Assembly: GCF_038066595.1 (NCBI RefSeq)
Contig: NZ_JBBUTH010000008.1
Coordinates: forward strand, 496,001 to 560,000
DNA length: 64,000 nt
DNA from: Pseudaquabacterium inlustre
GTDB lineage: Bacteria > Pseudomonadota > Gammaproteobacteria > Burkholderiales > Burkholderiaceae_C
Direction of reading: 5' to 3'
How positions within the stretch are numbered: the first letter of the stretch is position 1; every line of letters starts with the position of its first letter. The translations under genes were made by a program, and so were the position numbers. A model generated the notes under the pieces. It ran no database searches, was not told where the DNA came from, and worked only from the letters and a program-made list of their open reading frames with translations. Below, one piece after another: positions 61,773 to 64,000 of this stretch.

Positions 61773-63743
61773 ATGAGCCAGGACAAGACCCCTGCGACCG
61801 CCCCTTCGGCCACGCCTGAGCTGACCGTACCGGGCCGCCGCCGCTTCCTCAACTCGGCCGCCGTGGCCGGTCTGGGCGCCGGCCTGGCCGCCTGCAACAG
61901 CGGCAGCCAGAGCGCCGCCCCGGCGGGCGCCGCCTCGGGCGCCGCGCCCGCTGCGTCGGGCGGCAGCGGCCACGCCGGCACGTCCAGCCAGCCGGGCCTG
62001 CACCCCAAGCCGGGCGAGCTGGACACCTACTACGGCCTGTGGAGCGGTGGCCACACCGGTGATGTGCGCGTGCTGGGCATGCCCTCGGGCCGCGAGATCC
62101 TGCGCATCCCTTGCTTCGTGCCCGATGCGCTGGTGGGCTGGGGCATCACCAATGAATCGAAGAAGGTGATGGGCACCAAGGCCGACGGCAGCCTGCGCTA
62201 CACCGTGGGCGACACCCACCACGTGCACGCCAGCTACAAGGACGGCGACTACGACGGCCGCTACGCCTTCGTCAACGACAAGATCAACAGCCGCATCGCG
62301 CGCATCCGGCTCGACTACTTCGTCTGCGACAAGATCACCGAGATTCCCAACATCCAGGGCTTCCACGGCATCTTCCCCGATAAGCGCGACCCGGTCGACG
62401 AGAAGATCAACTACACCACGCGCGTGTTCGCCGGCGCCGAGTTCCACCTGCCGCTGCCCAACGACGGCAAGGGCATGGACAAGCCCGAGACCTACCGCGC
62501 GCTGTTCACCTGCATCGACGTCGAGACGATGAACGTGCGCTGGCAGGCGCTGATCGACGGCAACTGCGACCTGGTGGCCACGTCCTATGACGGCAAGCTG
62601 GCGGCCAGCAACCAGTACAACACCGAGGGCGGTGCGCACTTCGCCGAGATGATGTCGGCCGAGCGCGATGCCTGCGTGTTCTTCCACATCGCGCGCATCG
62701 AGCAGGCGGTGAAGGACGGCAAGTTCAAGACCTACGGCGACAGCAAGGTGCCGGTGGTGGACTGCACGCGCAAGAGCAACGAAGACCCCAAGACCGCGCT
62801 GGCCGCCTACGTGAGCGTGCCCAAGAACCCGCACGGCGTGAACGCCAGCCCCGACGGCAAGTACTTCATCTGCTCGGGCAAGCTCTCGCCCACCGCCACG
62901 GTGATCGAGCTGGCCAAGGTGCTCGATTGGTTCGACGGCAAGCTGGACAAGATCGACAAGGCCATCGTGGCCGAGGTCGAGCTGGGCCTGGGGCCGCTGC
63001 ACACCGCCTTCGACGGCCGCGGCAACGCCTTCACCACGCTGTTCCTCGACAGCCAGGTGGTGAAGTGGAACGTCGACGCCGCGATCAAGTTCCACGGTGG
63101 CGACAAGACCGCCAAGTACGTGGTCGACCGCCTGGATGTGCACTACCAGCCGGGCCACCTGAACGCCTCGGGCTCCGAGACCGCCAAGGCCGATGGCAAG
63201 TGGCTGGCCGTGGGCTGCAAGTTCTCGAAGGACCGCTTCCTGCCGGTGGGCCCGCTGCACCCCGAGAACGAGCAGATCGTCGACATCTCGGGCGAGAAGA
63301 TGATCCTCACCGGCGACCATCCGGTGCGCGGCGAGCCGCATGATTTCATCATCTTCAAGCGCGAGCTGCTGCGGCCCAAGCAGGTCTACAGCCTCGACGA
63401 CTTCCCGAACGCCATCAAGGACCCGAAGGACGGCGGCATCACCCGCAACGGCAAGAAGGTGACGGTCAAGATGACCACCCAGGCGCCGGCCTACAGCCTG
63501 CCCGAGTTCACCGTGAAGAAGGGCGACGAGGTCACGCTGATCATCACCAACCTCGACAAGGTGGAGGACCTGACGCACGGCTTCGCGATCCCGAAGTTCA
63601 ACGTCAACTTCATCGTCAACCCGCAGGAGACGGCCTCGGTGACCTTCGTCGTCGACAAGCCCGGCGTGTACTGGTGCTACTGCACGCACTTCTGCCACGC
63701 GCTGCACCTCGAGATGCGCAGCCGCATGTTCGTGGAAGCCTGA
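61773..63743 (+). CDS. nosZ: Nitrous-oxide reductase, clade I (Tat-dependent)
   Basis: This 656-residue protein has a twin-arginine signal (PGRRRFLNSAAVAGLGAG), which marks clade I NosZ. The beta-propeller starts GELDTYYGLWSGGHTGDVRVLG. CuZ histidines are visible in DTHHVHAS, GFHGIF, FFHIARIEQA, KNPHGVNAS, GLGPLHTAFDG and YQPGHLNAS. The C-terminal CuA domain has CTHFCHALHLEM, where the model W (Pseudomonas stutzeri Trp620) is His; only its backbone binds copper. The signal also ends LAAC, a possible lipobox. It reduces N2O to N2. The nosR gene follows after 53 nt. Confidence 0.96.
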   Translation: MSQDKTPATAPSATPELTVPGRRRFLNSAAVAGLGAGLAACNSGSQSAAPAGAASGAAPAASGGSGHAGTSSQPGLHPKPGELDTYYGLWSGGHTGDVRVLGMPSGREILRIPCFVPDALVGWGITNESKKVMGTKADGSLRYTVGDTHHVHASYKDGDYDGRYAFVNDKINSRIARIRLDYFVCDKITEIPNIQGFHGIFPDKRDPVDEKINYTTRVFAGAEFHLPLPNDGKGMDKPETYRALFTCIDVETMNVRWQALIDGNCDLVATSYDGKLAASNQYNTEGGAHFAEMMSAERDACVFFHIARIEQAVKDGKFKTYGDSKVPVVDCTRKSNEDPKTALAAYVSVPKNPHGVNASPDGKYFICSGKLSPTATVIELAKVLDWFDGKLDKIDKAIVAEVELGLGPLHTAFDGRGNAFTTLFLDSQVVKWNVDAAIKFHGGDKTAKYVVDRLDVHYQPGHLNASGSETAKADGKWLAVGCKFSKDRFLPVGPLHPENEQIVDISGEKMILTGDHPVRGEPHDFIIFKRELLRPKQVYSLDDFPNAIKDPKDGGITRNGKKVTVKMTTQAPAYSLPEFTVKKGDEVTLIITNLDKVEDLTHGFAIPKFNVNFIVNPQETASVTFVVDKPGVYWCYCTHFCHALHLEMRSRMFVEA

Positions 63744-63796
63744 GTGGCACCCCGGCGCGGCGGTGTGTGACGCCCGCCGCGCCCGACGAGACCCCG

Positions 63797-64000
63797 ATGT
63801 CCCCGCTGTCCATCGTCTGCCGGCTCGCGCTGGCGGCGTGGCTGGGCCTGTGTGCCCTGGCCATGCCCGCCGCCGCGGCCGACGCCGCCAACGCCGCCGC
63901 CAAAGCCACGGCCTACGAGGCGCCGCTGCCCGAGGGCATCCATGGCCCGCGGCTGTGCGACCACGCGCCCTGTGCCGAGGTGTTTCCGGGTGCCCTGAGC
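63797..64000 (+). CDS. nosR: NosR, N-terminal part (cut by window end)
   Basis: Sixty-eight residues are visible: a signal peptide (LALAAWLGLCALAMPAAAA) followed by GPRLCDHAPCAEVFPGA, as at the start of NosR, the membrane flavo-iron-sulfur protein that gives electrons to NosZ. In family members an FMN-binding domain comes next, which needs ApbE/NosX. The order nosZ-nosR with divergent apbE supports this. Confidence 0.8.
   Translation, partial: MSPLSIVCRLALAAWLGLCALAMPAAAADAANAAAKATAYEAPLPEGIHGPRLCDHAPCAEVFPGALS

Overview
The window is about 64 kb of very GC-rich DNA (around 70% by eye, not computed) with densely packed genes and no sign of a phage, plasmid backbone or insertion sequence. Gene content points to a free-living, denitrification-capable betaproteobacterium of the order Burkholderiales (Leptothrix/Rubrivivax/Ideonella-like). 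The grounds are GTP-type PEP carboxykinase, a clade I NosZ, a PEP-CTERM exosortase substrate with a CPBP protease, Burkholderiales-style GC-rich intergenic repeats and a photoactive yellow protein. The assignment is by inference only. No rRNA, tRNA or CRISPR array was recognised.

Layout. (1) 1-6642, minus strand: a secreted cyanophycinase followed by an aotJQMOP-argR-type operon (binding protein, two permeases, CphZ/AotO dipeptidase, an ABM-domain protein, ATPase, truncated AraC/GlxA-type regulator). Together these form a cyanophycin and beta-Asp-Arg scavenging locus. (2) 6921-17595: a TonB-dependent receptor, an S9 peptidase, a tannase-like protein lacking its nucleophilic serine, a VOC protein, an M28 peptidase and MmsA. 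(3) 17745-29425: a LysR regulator facing mmsA across a good operator, a structured 3' RNA with terminator, an OCD-family dehydrogenase with an FMN reductase, a UPF0149 protein, an Hsp70-like protein, DadA, an orphan sigma-like protein, a TetR regulator with a perfect operator, a universal stress protein, a phosphoesterase and PckG. (4) 29753-41566: a MOSC protein, an AbrB-type membrane protein, an OYE reductase, a CAAX-like protease, an H1-like/SNF2 fusion, Tgt, a 22-unit MORN protein and cytochrome c with an FNR box.

(5) 41766-48131: an RDD membrane protein preceded by a small overlapping ORF, then a compact three-gene operon. It encodes a class III nucleotide cyclase with TolB-like and TPR regions, a PAP2/vanadium-haloperoxidase-fold protein with a collagen-like (GAQ)n N-terminus, and a leaderless subtilase. 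This is the best candidate in the window for an undescribed system. (6) 48178-58592: an exported protein, pirin, a PD-(D/E)XK-like protein, a thioredoxin-fold protein carrying an in-frame copy of an intergenic repeat, a PEP-CTERM protein and GST, followed by a tightly overlapped operon (cysteine-less glutaredoxin, alpha/beta hydrolase, ABC ATPase, permease) and a CopD-like protein. (7) 58716-64000: a photoactive yellow protein homologue with the chromophore cysteine, immediately upstream of a PAS histidine kinase; then an ApbE/NosX-type flavin transferase divergent from nosZ, an FNR/Dnr-type box, and the start of nosR.

Themes: salvage of polymers and peptides (cyanophycin, D-amino acids, extracellular peptidases), low-oxygen respiration (FNR boxes at cytochrome c and nosZ), light sensing, and two dispersed repeat families sharing a common core.
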